The notes under the pieces were generated by a model, which did not search any database, was not told the DNA's origin, and was given only the letters and a program-made list of their open reading frames with translations. 64,000 bases of DNA from Alcanivorax sp. GTDB taxonomy: Bacteria; Pseudomonadota; Gammaproteobacteria; Pseudomonadales; Alcanivoracaceae. Both the position numbers and the translations under genes were made by a program. Shown piece by piece: positions 41,776 through 49,953 of this stretch. The first letter of the stretch is position 1; each line of letters begins with the position of its first letter. The stretch covers positions 1,726,692 through 1,790,691 of the forward strand of contig CP051239.1 of the NCBI GenBank assembly GCA_017794945.1. Direction: 5' to 3'.

Positions 41776-43009
41776 CCGCCATATCGAAGCGCTCTACCGC
41801 GACGAGTCGCGCCGCGTGCTGGCCACCCTGATTCGGCTGCTGGGTGATTTCGATCTCGCCGAAGAAGCGTTGCAAGACGCCTTCACCGCGGCGGTCACCC
41901 AATGGCCCAAGGAAGGCATACCCGATAACCCGCGCGCCTGGCTGGTCAGCGCGGGACGCTTTAAAGCCATCGACCGGTTGCGCCGGCGCGCCCGCTTCGA
42001 TGCCTCCCTGGAAGAGCTGGCGCTGCGTTTCGAGCAGGCCACCGAGATGCCGGACCTGGACCTTAGCGTCGAGGATGATCGGCTGCGTTTGATTTTCACC
42101 TGCTGCCACCCGGCGCTCTCGGAACAGGCGCGGGTGGCGCTGACGTTGCGCGAAGTGTGCGATCTCACCACGGAGGAGATCGCCAGCGCCTTCCTCACGC
42201 CCACGCCCACCGTGGCCCAGCGCATCGTGCGCGCCAAGGCGAAGATCCGTGACGCCGGCATCCCGTACCGGGTACCCGAGAAAAGCGAGCTGGCGGAACG
42301 GCTCGACAGCGTCCTTCAGGTGATCTACCTGGTCTTCAATGAAGGGTATTTTCCGTCGTCCGGTGACGCGCCGACCCGCGCCGATCTCTCCGGCGAGGCA
42401 CTGCGTCTGGGCCGTTTGCTGCTGTCCCTGCTGCCGGAGCCGGAAGTGGCCGGCCTGCTGGCGCTGATGCTGCTCACCGAGGCGCGCCGGGCGGCGCGCA
42501 CCGACGACGCCGGCGATCCGGTGCTGCTGGACGACCAGGACCGGGCCCTGTGGGACCGGTCCTTGATCGCCGAGGGCGAAAGTCTGGTGGAACGGGCGCT
42601 GCGTTCGCGTCGCTTCGGGCCCTATAGTCTGCAGGCGGCGATCGCCGCCGTGCACGCCGAGGCGGCGCGCCCTGAGGACACCGACTGGGAGCAGATCGTG
42701 GGCCTCTACGACGTGTTGCTGCGCGCCGCGCCATCGCCAGTGATCGCGCTGAACCGGGCGGTGGCCGTGGCCATGCGTGACGGCCCCGAGGCCGGGCTGA
42801 CGCTGATCGACGGGCTGCTCGCCGGCGGTGGACTGGACGGCTACTACCTGGCCCGGGCCGCGCGGGCGGACCTTTGCCGGCGCGCCGGCCGCATCGAAGA
42901 GGCCCGCGCCGCCTACCGCGCGGCCCTGGCGATGTGCCAGCAGGGCGCCCAGCGCGCCTTCCTGGAAAAGCGTCTGGCGGCGCTGGATGTCGAATCCCGA
43001 GCCCCCTGA
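41765..43009 (+). CDS. ECF sigma factor of the ECF42 type (DUF6596 tail)
   Basis: 414 aa from TTG 41765, six bases after GGGAGG; the ATG at 41714 would put 17 odd residues before the HIEALYRDESRRVLATLIRLLGD start. Sigma2 is residues ~5-75 (FDLAEEALQDAFTAA, NPRAWLVSAGRFKAIDRLRRR) and sigma4 ~110-165 (LTLREVCDLTTEEIASAFLTPTPTVAQRIVRAKAKIRD). The C-terminal ~240 residues are a helical, TPR-like extension (YLVFNEGYFPSSGD, SLQAAIAAVHAEAAR) needed in the ECF42 group instead of an anti-sigma factor. It directs RNA polymerase to a small regulon, typically the adjacent DGPF genes. Confidence 0.9.
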   Translation: MQISRHIEALYRDESRRVLATLIRLLGDFDLAEEALQDAFTAAVTQWPKEGIPDNPRAWLVSAGRFKAIDRLRRRARFDASLEELALRFEQATEMPDLDLSVEDDRLRLIFTCCHPALSEQARVALTLREVCDLTTEEIASAFLTPTPTVAQRIVRAKAKIRDAGIPYRVPEKSELAERLDSVLQVIYLVFNEGYFPSSGDAPTRADLSGEALRLGRLLLSLLPEPEVAGLLALMLLTEARRAARTDDAGDPVLLDDQDRALWDRSLIAEGESLVERALRSRRFGPYSLQAAIAAVHAEAARPEDTDWEQIVGLYDVLLRAAPSPVIALNRAVAVAMRDGPEAGLTLIDGLLAGGGLDGYYLARAARADLCRRAGRIEEARAAYRAALAMCQQGAQRAFLEKRLAALDVESRAP

Positions 43010-43061
43010 ACGACCAGGGAGGACCCCCACGAGAAGGCCATTTAGGCCAAGGAGAGTGCCT

Positions 43062-43418
43062 GTGAAATACCTATGTTTGGTGTACGCCGAGGAAGCGTCG
43101 CTGCACAGCCTGCCGGACAGCCCCGAGGACGACGAATGCCAGGCCTACGCGGACTCGCTGGCGGAAAGCGGCCGCATGCTCGGCGCCGAACCCCTGGAGT
43201 CGGTCAGCAGCGCGGTGACGGTAAGGGTGCGCGACGGCAAGACGTCGGTCACCGACGGGCCCTTCGCGGAGACCAAGGAACAGCTCACCGGGTTTTATCT
43301 GGTCGACGCCCGCGACCTGAACGAGGCGATCCGCATCGCCGAAGGTATCCCCCCGGCCCGGGTCGGCAGCATTGAAGTGCGGCCGGTGCGGGAACTGCAA
43401 ACGGAGAAACCACGATGA
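43062..43418 (+). CDS. YCII/DGPF-domain protein (second copy)
   Basis: 118 aa from GTG 43062, eight bases after AAGGAG. It has the intact DGPF box (TSVTDGPFAETKEQLTGFYLVDARDLNEAIRIAEGIP). It lies 52 bp after the ECF42 gene and overlaps the next gene by four bases (ATGA). It is more typical of the family than the copy at 41377, which flanks the sigma gene on the other side; both are likely targets of this sigma factor. Confidence 0.88.
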   Translation: MKYLCLVYAEEASLHSLPDSPEDDECQAYADSLAESGRMLGAEPLESVSSAVTVRVRDGKTSVTDGPFAETKEQLTGFYLVDARDLNEAIRIAEGIPPARVGSIEVRPVRELQTEKPR

Positions 43419-43855
43419 ACAGCGACATCAATGAGGACCAGCAAGCCATCCAAACCCTGATCGCGCAATGGGCCAAGGCGGTGTCCGCCGCCGATCTGGA
43501 TGCAATCCTCGCGTGTTACGCCGATGACGTGGAAGCCTACGACGCCATTGGCAAGTTGCGCTTCCAAGGCCTTGACGCTTATGGCGCGCACTGGCGCGAG
43601 TGCATGTCGTATTGCTCCAACGGCATGGTTTTCGAAGTCCATGAACCCACAGTGCGGGTCGATGGTGACCTGGCGGTGAGTTATTTCCCGGTGCGCTGCG
43701 GCGGGGAAAACGAAAAGGGTGAGGAGCAGGTGGGCTGGATGCGCATGTCGAGCGCCTATCAGCGGATCAATGGTCAGTGGAAGATCGTCCACGAACACTC
43801 GTCGGTGCCGTTCGATCCCATGACCATGAAGATCGTGGAAGACGCCGCGCCCTGA
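43415..43855 (+). CDS. SnoaL/ketosteroid-isomerase-like protein
   Basis: 146 aa, one NTF2-like cone-shaped domain: IQTLIAQWAKAVSAADLDAILACYADDVEAYDAIGKLRFQG and the central strands WMRMSSAYQRINGQWKIVHEHSSVPFD. The family includes isomerases, dehydratases and binding proteins; no clear catalytic pair is identified. It is the last gene of the ECF42 operon, coupled to the DGPF gene. Its stop codon lies in the loop of a terminator. Confidence 0.85.
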   Translation: MNSDINEDQQAIQTLIAQWAKAVSAADLDAILACYADDVEAYDAIGKLRFQGLDAYGAHWRECMSYCSNGMVFEVHEPTVRVDGDLAVSYFPVRCGGENEKGEEQVGWMRMSSAYQRINGQWKIVHEHSSVPFDPMTMKIVEDAAP

Positions 43856-43868
43856 GGGCGCGGCGTTT
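43842..43868. terminator. Terminator of the ECF42 operon, overlapping its last codons
   Basis: ACGCCGCGCCC-TGA-GGGCGCGGCGT is a perfect 11-bp stem whose loop is the SnoaL stop codon; TTT follows on the plus strand. With convergent alkK ending at 43880 it may serve both directions. Confidence 0.75.
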
Positions 43869-43879
43869 CAACGGACGGG

Positions 43880-45502
43880 TTACTCCTTGATCAGGTAGTC
43901 GCCGTACTGATCGCGGAGCTTGTTCTTGAGCACCTTGCCGGTGGCGTTGCGCGGCAGTTCGTCCACGAACACTACCGCGTCGGGCAGCTGCCAGGACGCG
44001 ATCTTGCCTTCGTAGCCGGCCAGGATGTCCTTCTCGGACGGGTCCTTGCCTTCCGCTTTCACGGCGATCAGCAGCGGGCGCTCGTCCCACTTCTTGTGGG
44101 TGGCGGCGATCACCGCGGCATCGGCCAGTTCCGGCATGCCGACGGCGATGTTCTCCAGCTCCACGGAACTGATCCACTCGCCGCCGGACTTGATCACGTC
44201 CTTGGAGCGGTCCTTGATGGTGACGATGCCGTTCTCATCCAGAGTGGCGATGTCGCCGGTGGGGAACCAGCCGTCCACGTGCGGCGGCTCGGCGTCCACG
44301 TTGAAGTAGGCGCTGATTACCCAGTGGCCCTTGGCGTACAGATCGCCCTGGGTCTCGCCGTCCATGGGCAGCTCGTTGCCGTCGGCGTCGGCGATGCGCA
44401 GATCCACGCCGAACGGCGGGCGGCCCTGCTTGGCGCGGATCGCGGCCTGCTCGTCCTCGGACAGCAGGGTGTGCTTGTGCAGCAGGGTGCTCACCGAGCC
44501 CACCGGGCTCATTTCGGTCATGCCCCAGGCGTGTAGCGTGTCCACGCCGTAGTCATCCCGGAAGGTGGCGATCATGGACGGCGGGCAGGCGGAGCCGCCG
44601 ATCACGGTGCGGGTCAGGCTGGGCACCTTCTCGTTGGCCTTCTTGAGGGCGCCGATCAGACCCTGCCACAGGGTCGGTACGCCGGCGGCGCAGGTCACGT
44701 TCTCGCTGTTGATCAGGTTCTTCAGGCTGTCGCCGTCCAGACCCGGGCCGGGCAGCACCATCTTGCTGCCCACCATGGCGGCGGCGTAGGGGATGCCCCA
44801 AGCGTTCACATGGAACATCGGCACCACCGGCAGCAGGCAATCCCGGGCGGACAGATTGAGACTGTCCGGCAGGGCCACGGCCATGGAGTGCAGCACCGTG
44901 GAGCGGTGCGAGTAGAGGGCGCCTTTCGGGTTGCCGGTGGTGCCGGAGGTGTAGCACAGGCTCGAAGCGGTGTTCTCGTCGAAGTCCGGCCATTGGAAAT
45001 CGGCGTTGCCGGAATCCACCAGGTCGTCGTAGAACTTGATGCCGGGCACTTTCTCGGCGGCTTCGGCGTCTTCGCCGCTCAGCAGCACCACGTGCTCCAG
45101 GTGTTCCAGCTTGTCCTGGATCGCCGCGATCAGCGGCAGGAAGGTCTTGTCGATGAACAGCACGCGGTCCTGGGCGTGGTTGAAAATGTACACCAGCTGT
45201 TCCGGGAACAGGCGCGGGTTGATGGTGTGGCACACCAGGCCGGCACCGGACACACCGAAATAGGCTTCCAGGTGGCGGTAGTTGTTCCAGGCCAGGGTGG
45301 CGACCCGGTCGCTCTGTTTCAGGCCCAGGCCCAACAGCGCTGAACCCAGCTGGCGGGACCGCCGTTCCACTTCGCCCCAATTGGTGCGGTGAAGGCCACC
45401 GCTGGTTTCCACCGAGACGATCTCGCCATCGGCGTGGTAGCGGGCGGCGTGGGCGATCTGAGCGCTGATCAACAGCGGCTGATTCATCATTTGGCCTAGC
45501 AT
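43880..45502 (-). CDS. alkK: Medium-chain acyl-CoA ligase, AlkK type
   Basis: 540 aa from ATG 45502, after GGGAGAGAG. It starts MLGQMMNQPLLISAQIAHAARYHADGEIVSVETSGG, close to my memory of Pseudomonas AlkK; the nucleotide motif is LCYTSGTTGNPKGALYSHRSTVLHSMAVALPDSLNLSARDCLLPVVPMFHVNAWG, with GWFPTGDIATLDENGIVTIKDRSKDVIKSGGEWIS and catalytic Lys in PRNATGKVLKNKL. AlkK activates fatty acids made from medium-chain alkanes to CoA esters. It stands alone here, without alkB. 45503-45800 holds no gene that I can see. Confidence 0.92.
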   Translation of the reverse strand: MLGQMMNQPLLISAQIAHAARYHADGEIVSVETSGGLHRTNWGEVERRSRQLGSALLGLGLKQSDRVATLAWNNYRHLEAYFGVSGAGLVCHTINPRLFPEQLVYIFNHAQDRVLFIDKTFLPLIAAIQDKLEHLEHVVLLSGEDAEAAEKVPGIKFYDDLVDSGNADFQWPDFDENTASSLCYTSGTTGNPKGALYSHRSTVLHSMAVALPDSLNLSARDCLLPVVPMFHVNAWGIPYAAAMVGSKMVLPGPGLDGDSLKNLINSENVTCAAGVPTLWQGLIGALKKANEKVPSLTRTVIGGSACPPSMIATFRDDYGVDTLHAWGMTEMSPVGSVSTLLHKHTLLSEDEQAAIRAKQGRPPFGVDLRIADADGNELPMDGETQGDLYAKGHWVISAYFNVDAEPPHVDGWFPTGDIATLDENGIVTIKDRSKDVIKSGGEWISSVELENIAVGMPELADAAVIAATHKKWDERPLLIAVKAEGKDPSEKDILAGYEGKIASWQLPDAVVFVDELPRNATGKVLKNKLRDQYGDYLIKE

Positions 45503-45800
45503 GTTCTCTCTCCCGAGGCTTGGCGGTTGTTGTTTTCGGCTACCGAGGTTTGCGATATCCCCGGGCCTTGTCAAATGGTTTCGCGATCCGGCCAGCCTGT
45601 CATTCCGGCCATCGCGGTGGCGTGAAGTGGGAAAGAGTGCGCCGGGCTTGTTGAGTAAATTTCATTGACCTTCGAGGCCGTGGCTCCCTATCGCACTGAT
45701 CCGAAGCTTTGATCGCCGCGGCTGTTTACCTCAACAAAGCTTCAGGTCCCAAGCTTGGTATTGCTTGCTTTTCAATCAGGTGAACCCGATGGAGAAAACA

Positions 45801-46622
45801 ATGAGCGATAGCGTGGACCTGAACGCCTATTTTCGGCGCCTCGGCTACCAGGGCGAGCGGCGCCCGACCCTGGCAACGCTGGCGGAACTCCAGCACCGTC
45901 ATGTGCGGAACCTTCCGTTTGAAAACCTGACGCCGTTTCTGGGCGAGGAGGTGGTGCTGGATATCGGCGCCCTGGAACGCAAACTGGTCGGCGACGGGCG
46001 CGGCGGATACTGCTACGAACATAACCTGCTGTTCCTGAACGTGCTGGAGCAGTTGGGGTTTCAGGCACGCGGCCTGGCGGCGCGGGTATTCTGGAAAGAG
46101 CACCCGGACGCGCGCCCGCCGGCCACCCACATGCTGTTGGCGGTGGTCATCGACGGCGAGACCCGGCTGGTGGACACCGGCTTCGGCGCCCTGACCCCGA
46201 CCGGCCCGCTAAAGCTGCGCACCGAGGGCCCGCAAACCACGCCCCATGAGCCGTTCCGTGTGCTCGACCGTGGTCAAAGTTATCAGTTGCAGGCCCGGCT
46301 CGGTGACACCTGGCGCCTTCTCTACAGCTTCGATTTCCGGGAGATGTGGCTGGCCGACTATCAGCTCGCCAGCTGGTACCTTTCCCATCACCCGCGCTCC
46401 CATTTCGTCACCGATCTGGTGGCGGCCAGGGTCGGGCGGGCGCGGCGCCATACCTTGCTCAATGACCGCTACACGGTGCGCTATCCGGACGGCACCAGCG
46501 AGGCCCGGGTGTTGGCGGGGCCGGACGAGGTGCTGACGGTGCTGGAGCAGGTGTTCCGGGTGCGGTTGCCGTCCCCGCAAGCGTTGCGGTTGGCGCTTGA
46601 GGAGAAGGGTGTCGTCCGCTAG
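45801..46622 (+). CDS. nat: Arylamine N-acetyltransferase
   Basis: 273 aa from ATG 45801, eight bases after GGAG. The Cys-His-Asp triad is in place: Cys71 in GDGRGGYCYEHN, His110 in PPATHMLLAV, Asp125 in RLVDTGFG. The N-terminal helical part (YFRRLGYQGERRPTLATLAELQHRHVRNLPFENL) is canonical. It moves acetyl from acetyl-CoA to arylamines or hydrazines. Downstream rdgC starts 63 bp later on the same strand. Confidence 0.93.
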   Translation: MSDSVDLNAYFRRLGYQGERRPTLATLAELQHRHVRNLPFENLTPFLGEEVVLDIGALERKLVGDGRGGYCYEHNLLFLNVLEQLGFQARGLAARVFWKEHPDARPPATHMLLAVVIDGETRLVDTGFGALTPTGPLKLRTEGPQTTPHEPFRVLDRGQSYQLQARLGDTWRLLYSFDFREMWLADYQLASWYLSHHPRSHFVTDLVAARVGRARRHTLLNDRYTVRYPDGTSEARVLAGPDEVLTVLEQVFRVRLPSPQALRLALEEKGVVR

Positions 46623-46684
46623 GCTGTCCGGCTTCTTCCGGGCCGCCCGGCCCGCCCGTAAAAGCCTGTTTCTGGACCTGTCCT

Positions 46685-47596
46685 ATGTGGATCAAGAACC
46701 TCACCGTTTTCCTGGGCGCGGAGCCCTTCCCCTGGTCGGCGTCGGAACTGGAGGAGCGCCTCGAGCAGCACCGCTGCCCGCCCTGCGGCCGCCAGAGCCT
46801 GAGCAGTGAAGGCTTCGTGCCGCCCCTCAAGGGCGAAGACCGCATGGTGGTGGTGGCGGACGGCTTCCTCTATTGCGTGCACCAGGAAATCGCCCGCCTT
46901 CTGCCTGGGCCGGTGATCAAGGAAGAACTGGATGAAAAGGTGGAGCAGATCCGCGAGCAGGAGGGGCGCCCGGTGGGTCGCCGTGAGCGCGCCGAGCTCA
47001 AGGACCAGATCACCTTCGAGCTGCTGCCGCGCGCCTTTACCCGCTCGCGCCGCACCGGCGTGCTGATCGACCTGGAGCGCCGCCGCATCCTGGTGGACAG
47101 TGCCTCCGACAGCCGCGCCGAGCAGATCGTCGCCGCCCTGCGCAAGGCGGTGGACTCGCTGCCGGTGACCCGGCCCACCGCGGCCAGCGCCACCACCGCC
47201 GCCTTCGGCGAATGGCTGCGCGATCCGGCATCGCTGCCGGAAGGCTTTACCATCGGCGACCGCTGCGAGTTCAAGGACGGCGACGGCGCCAGTGTGCGTA
47301 TCACCGCCCTGGACCTGAGCCGCGAGGAAATTCTCGCCCACCTGGAACAGCTGGCGGCGGTGAAGGTGAACCTGTGTTGGAACGACGAAATGGAATTCGA
47401 CCTGCAGCAGGACCTGGCGGTCAAGCGGCTCAAGCCGTTGGATCTGATCCAGGAAAACATCGACAACATCAACGCCGAGGACGCCCTGGAAGAGCTGATG
47501 GCCCGCCTCAGCCTGCAGGGCGCCACCCTGCGCGCCGCCCTGGACAGCCTGTACGACTACTTCGAGGTCAAGGCCGAGAGCATCGGCGCCGCCTGA
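46685..47596 (+). CDS. rdgC: Recombination-associated protein RdgC
   Basis: 303 aa, the length of E. coli RdgC. Family signatures: MWIKNLTVFLGAEPFPWSASELEERLEQHRCPPCGRQSLSSEGFVPPL, RTGVLIDLERRRILVDSAS, and the C-terminus DLIQENIDNINAEDALEELMARLSLQGATLRAALDSLYDYF. RdgC forms a dimeric ring on DNA and restrains RecA loading. Its ATG at 46685 follows only a weak ribosome site (CCTGTCCT). Confidence 0.95.
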   Translation: MWIKNLTVFLGAEPFPWSASELEERLEQHRCPPCGRQSLSSEGFVPPLKGEDRMVVVADGFLYCVHQEIARLLPGPVIKEELDEKVEQIREQEGRPVGRRERAELKDQITFELLPRAFTRSRRTGVLIDLERRRILVDSASDSRAEQIVAALRKAVDSLPVTRPTAASATTAAFGEWLRDPASLPEGFTIGDRCEFKDGDGASVRITALDLSREEILAHLEQLAAVKVNLCWNDEMEFDLQQDLAVKRLKPLDLIQENIDNINAEDALEELMARLSLQGATLRAALDSLYDYFEVKAESIGAA

Positions 47597-47677
47597 TTCT
47601 CGACGCAAACCACCATGGCGCCCGGCTTCCCCGCCGGGCTATGTTGGGCCCTCGTACAACAACATTCAGGGTCCGAC

Positions 47678-48067
47678 ATGATCGAGCAGACCATCGAACG
47701 CTGGCACCGGCTGGTGGACGCCAAGGACGCCGAGGCGCTCAACGATATCCTCGCCGACAACGTGGTGTTCCACTCGCCGGTGGTGCACACCCCGCAGGAA
47801 GGCAAGGCGATCACCAAAATGTACCTCACCGCCGCCCTGCACACGCTCAACAACGAGCACTTCCGCTACGAGCGGGAAATCCTCGACGGCCGCAACGCGG
47901 TGCTGGAATTCACCACCGTGCTGGACGGCATCCAGCTCAACGGCATCGATATGATCCACTGCGACGAAGACGGCCGCATCGACGACTTCAAAGTGATGGT
48001 GCGACCGCTGAAAGCGGTCAACAAAATCCACGAAATGATGGGCGCCATGCTCAAGAAGCTGGGATAG
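47678..48067 (+). CDS. SnoaL/NTF2-like protein
   Basis: 129 aa from ATG 47678 (MIEQTIERWHRLVDAKDAEALNDILADNVVFHSPVVHTPQEG), one NTF2-like fold. It has the conserved Trp and Asp of the SnoaL cone and INGIDMIHCDEDGRIDDFKVMVRPLKAVNKI at the C-terminus. In other genomes close relatives lie near oxidoreductases. It is 81 bp past rdgC and convergent with the VOC gene, without overlap. Function unknown. Confidence 0.82.
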   Translation: MIEQTIERWHRLVDAKDAEALNDILADNVVFHSPVVHTPQEGKAITKMYLTAALHTLNNEHFRYEREILDGRNAVLEFTTVLDGIQLNGIDMIHCDEDGRIDDFKVMVRPLKAVNKIHEMMGAMLKKLG

Positions 48068-48076
48068 CCACGCCCG

Positions 48077-48826
48077 TTATTCGTGCGCCAGGTGCCAGCG
48101 CACGCCGGCCAGCTCAAAGCCACCGCGATCCGCCGCCAGCCCCTGTGCTTCGGCCCGTGCCAGTAGGGTGTCCGGGTCGGCGCTACGCAGTGACAGCGCG
48201 CTCAGGCACTCTTTTTCTCCCGCTTGGAACCGCAGGGCCACGCCGCCGGTTTCGGCGGTGTGGCCGTCCACCGTCACGTCGAGCAGGCGGCCCCAATGGT
48301 TGGCCAGATCCCCGGGATCAGGGCTATCCAGGGTGACCGCGTGTAGAAGGCAGGGCGGGTCGGGTTGCGGCGCCGCTTGCCAGTCGGGCCCGGCGGGCCA
48401 GTAGGGACCGTCCAGGGCCTCGCCGCCGTCGGTACGGTTGAATTCGATCATTGCCGCCCGGCAGGCTTTGGGATGCAACTGCACGCCCAGGTAGGCGTCC
48501 ACCCGCAGGCGGTTCACCACCGGCACCCCCAGCGCTTCCGCGTCCCGGGCGCGGCGCTCCGGATCCTCGCAATCGAAGATCGCCATATAGCCGCCCCGGC
48601 CACCACTGCGTTCGAGAAAGCGGCCGGCGGCGGTGCCGGCCTCGATCGGCGCGACGATTTCGATAAAACGGTCGCCGAGCCGGAAGATCACGTTCTCCAG
48701 GCCGTAGCGGGCCAGGTGCGGGTCCCGGTGGCAGGGCGCCGCGCCGAGCACGGCGGCCAGCGCCCGCTCCGGTGGCGCCAGCGCCGGCGCCACCAGGCAC
48801 ACCTGCCGCAGCCTCGGAATGGCCAT
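48077..48826 (-). CDS. VOC-superfamily (glyoxalase-like) protein
   Basis: 249 aa from ATG 48826, which shares a base with the alcohol dehydrogenase stop (TGATG). Two betaalphabetabetabeta modules: residues 5-120 (LRQVCLVAPALAPPERALAAVLGAAPCHRD, ENVIFRLGDRFIEIVAPIEAG) and 155-249 (LLHAVTLDSPDPGDLANHWGRLLDV, GVALRFQAG). The type is Glyoxalase_3-like. It is the last gene of a coupled transporter/ADH/VOC operon and could act on the aldehyde or thiohemiacetal made upstream; that is inference. Confidence 0.8.
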   Translation of the reverse strand: MAIPRLRQVCLVAPALAPPERALAAVLGAAPCHRDPHLARYGLENVIFRLGDRFIEIVAPIEAGTAAGRFLERSGGRGGYMAIFDCEDPERRARDAEALGVPVVNRLRVDAYLGVQLHPKACRAAMIEFNRTDGGEALDGPYWPAGPDWQAAPQPDPPCLLHAVTLDSPDPGDLANHWGRLLDVTVDGHTAETGGVALRFQAGEKECLSALSLRSADPDTLLARAEAQGLAADRGGFELAGVRWHLAHE

Positions 48827-49953
48827 CAATCGAACAGGATCACCTGGCGGATGGCATCGCCGTCGGCCAGCCGGTCGAAGCCTTCGTTAATGTCTTCCAG
48901 CTTCATGCGGTGGGTGAGCAGCTTGTCCACCGGCAGGCGGCCGGCTTGATACAGCGCGATGTACTCGGGGATATCCAGTGCCGGCACATGGCCGCCCAGA
49001 TAGGAGCCCAGGAAGCGGCGCTCCTCGGCGACCATCTGCACCGGGCTGATCTCCAGGCGCGTATCCGGGTGGGGCAGGCCGGCGGTCACCGTGCTGCCGC
49101 CCTTGCCGGTGGCGGCGAAGGCGAATTCCAGCGCCGGGCCGACACCGGCGAACTCGGCGGCGATGTCCACGCCGCCGCCGCTGATGTCCTTGACCTGTTG
49201 CACCGCGTCCGCGTCCTTGGAATTGACCACATGGGTGGCGCCCATGGATTTGGCCAGCGCCAGCTTGTCCTCGGCGATGTCGGCGGCGATCACCTGACGG
49301 GCGCCGGCGGCCACCGCTCCCAGCACGGCGGACAGGCCCACGCCGCCCAGGCCCACCACCAGCACCGACTGGCCGGCGCGCAGGCCGGCGGTGTGCACCA
49401 CCGCGCCCATGCCGGTGAGCACCGCGCAGCCGAACACGGCGGCGATCTCGAACGGCAGGTCCTTGGGAATCCTGACCGCGGAACGGCGCGAGGTCACCGC
49501 GTGCTCGGCGAAACCGGATACCCCCAGGTGGTGGTTGATGGTGGCGTCGCCCTGGTGCAGGCGGCGGTCGCCGCCCAGCAGCACGCCGTCGTTGTTGGCC
49601 TTGGCGCCGGGGGCGCACAGCGCCGCCCGGCCGCCCAGGCAGTAGTCGCAGGTGCCGCAGCTGGGCACGAACGAGAACACCACATGGTCGCCCACTTCCA
49701 GATCGGCGACGCCGGCGCCCACTTCCACCACCTCGCCGGCGGCTTCGTGGCCCAGTGCCATGGGCAGCGGCCGGGGCCGGTTGCCGTCGATCACCGACAG
49801 GTCGGAATGGCACAGGCCGGCGGCGCGCACCCGCACCAGAATCTCGCCGTGCCCGGGTGCGTCCAGTTCCACCTCTTCGATCTTCAGCGGTTGGGAGTTC
49901 TTGAACGGACGCTGGGCGCCCATCTCACGAAGTACTGCGGCACGGGTTTTCAT
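48826..49953 (-). CDS. Zinc-dependent alcohol dehydrogenase
   Basis: 375 aa from ATG 49953, whose ATGA overlaps the transporter stop. MDR fold. Catalytic zinc ligands: Cys in GLCHSDLSV, His in LGHEAAGEV; structural zinc: SCGTCDYCLGGRAALC (four Cys). Rossmann motif VLVVGLGGVGLSAVLGAVAAGARQVIAADIAEDKL (GxGGVG, Asp for NAD). It oxidises an alcohol to an aldehyde. Coupled to the permease upstream and the VOC gene downstream. Confidence 0.92.
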   Translation of the reverse strand: MKTRAAVLREMGAQRPFKNSQPLKIEEVELDAPGHGEILVRVRAAGLCHSDLSVIDGNRPRPLPMALGHEAAGEVVEVGAGVADLEVGDHVVFSFVPSCGTCDYCLGGRAALCAPGAKANNDGVLLGGDRRLHQGDATINHHLGVSGFAEHAVTSRRSAVRIPKDLPFEIAAVFGCAVLTGMGAVVHTAGLRAGQSVLVVGLGGVGLSAVLGAVAAGARQVIAADIAEDKLALAKSMGATHVVNSKDADAVQQVKDISGGGVDIAAEFAGVGPALEFAFAATGKGGSTVTAGLPHPDTRLEISPVQMVAEERRFLGSYLGGHVPALDIPEYIALYQAGRLPVDKLLTHRMKLEDINEGFDRLADGDAIRQVILFD

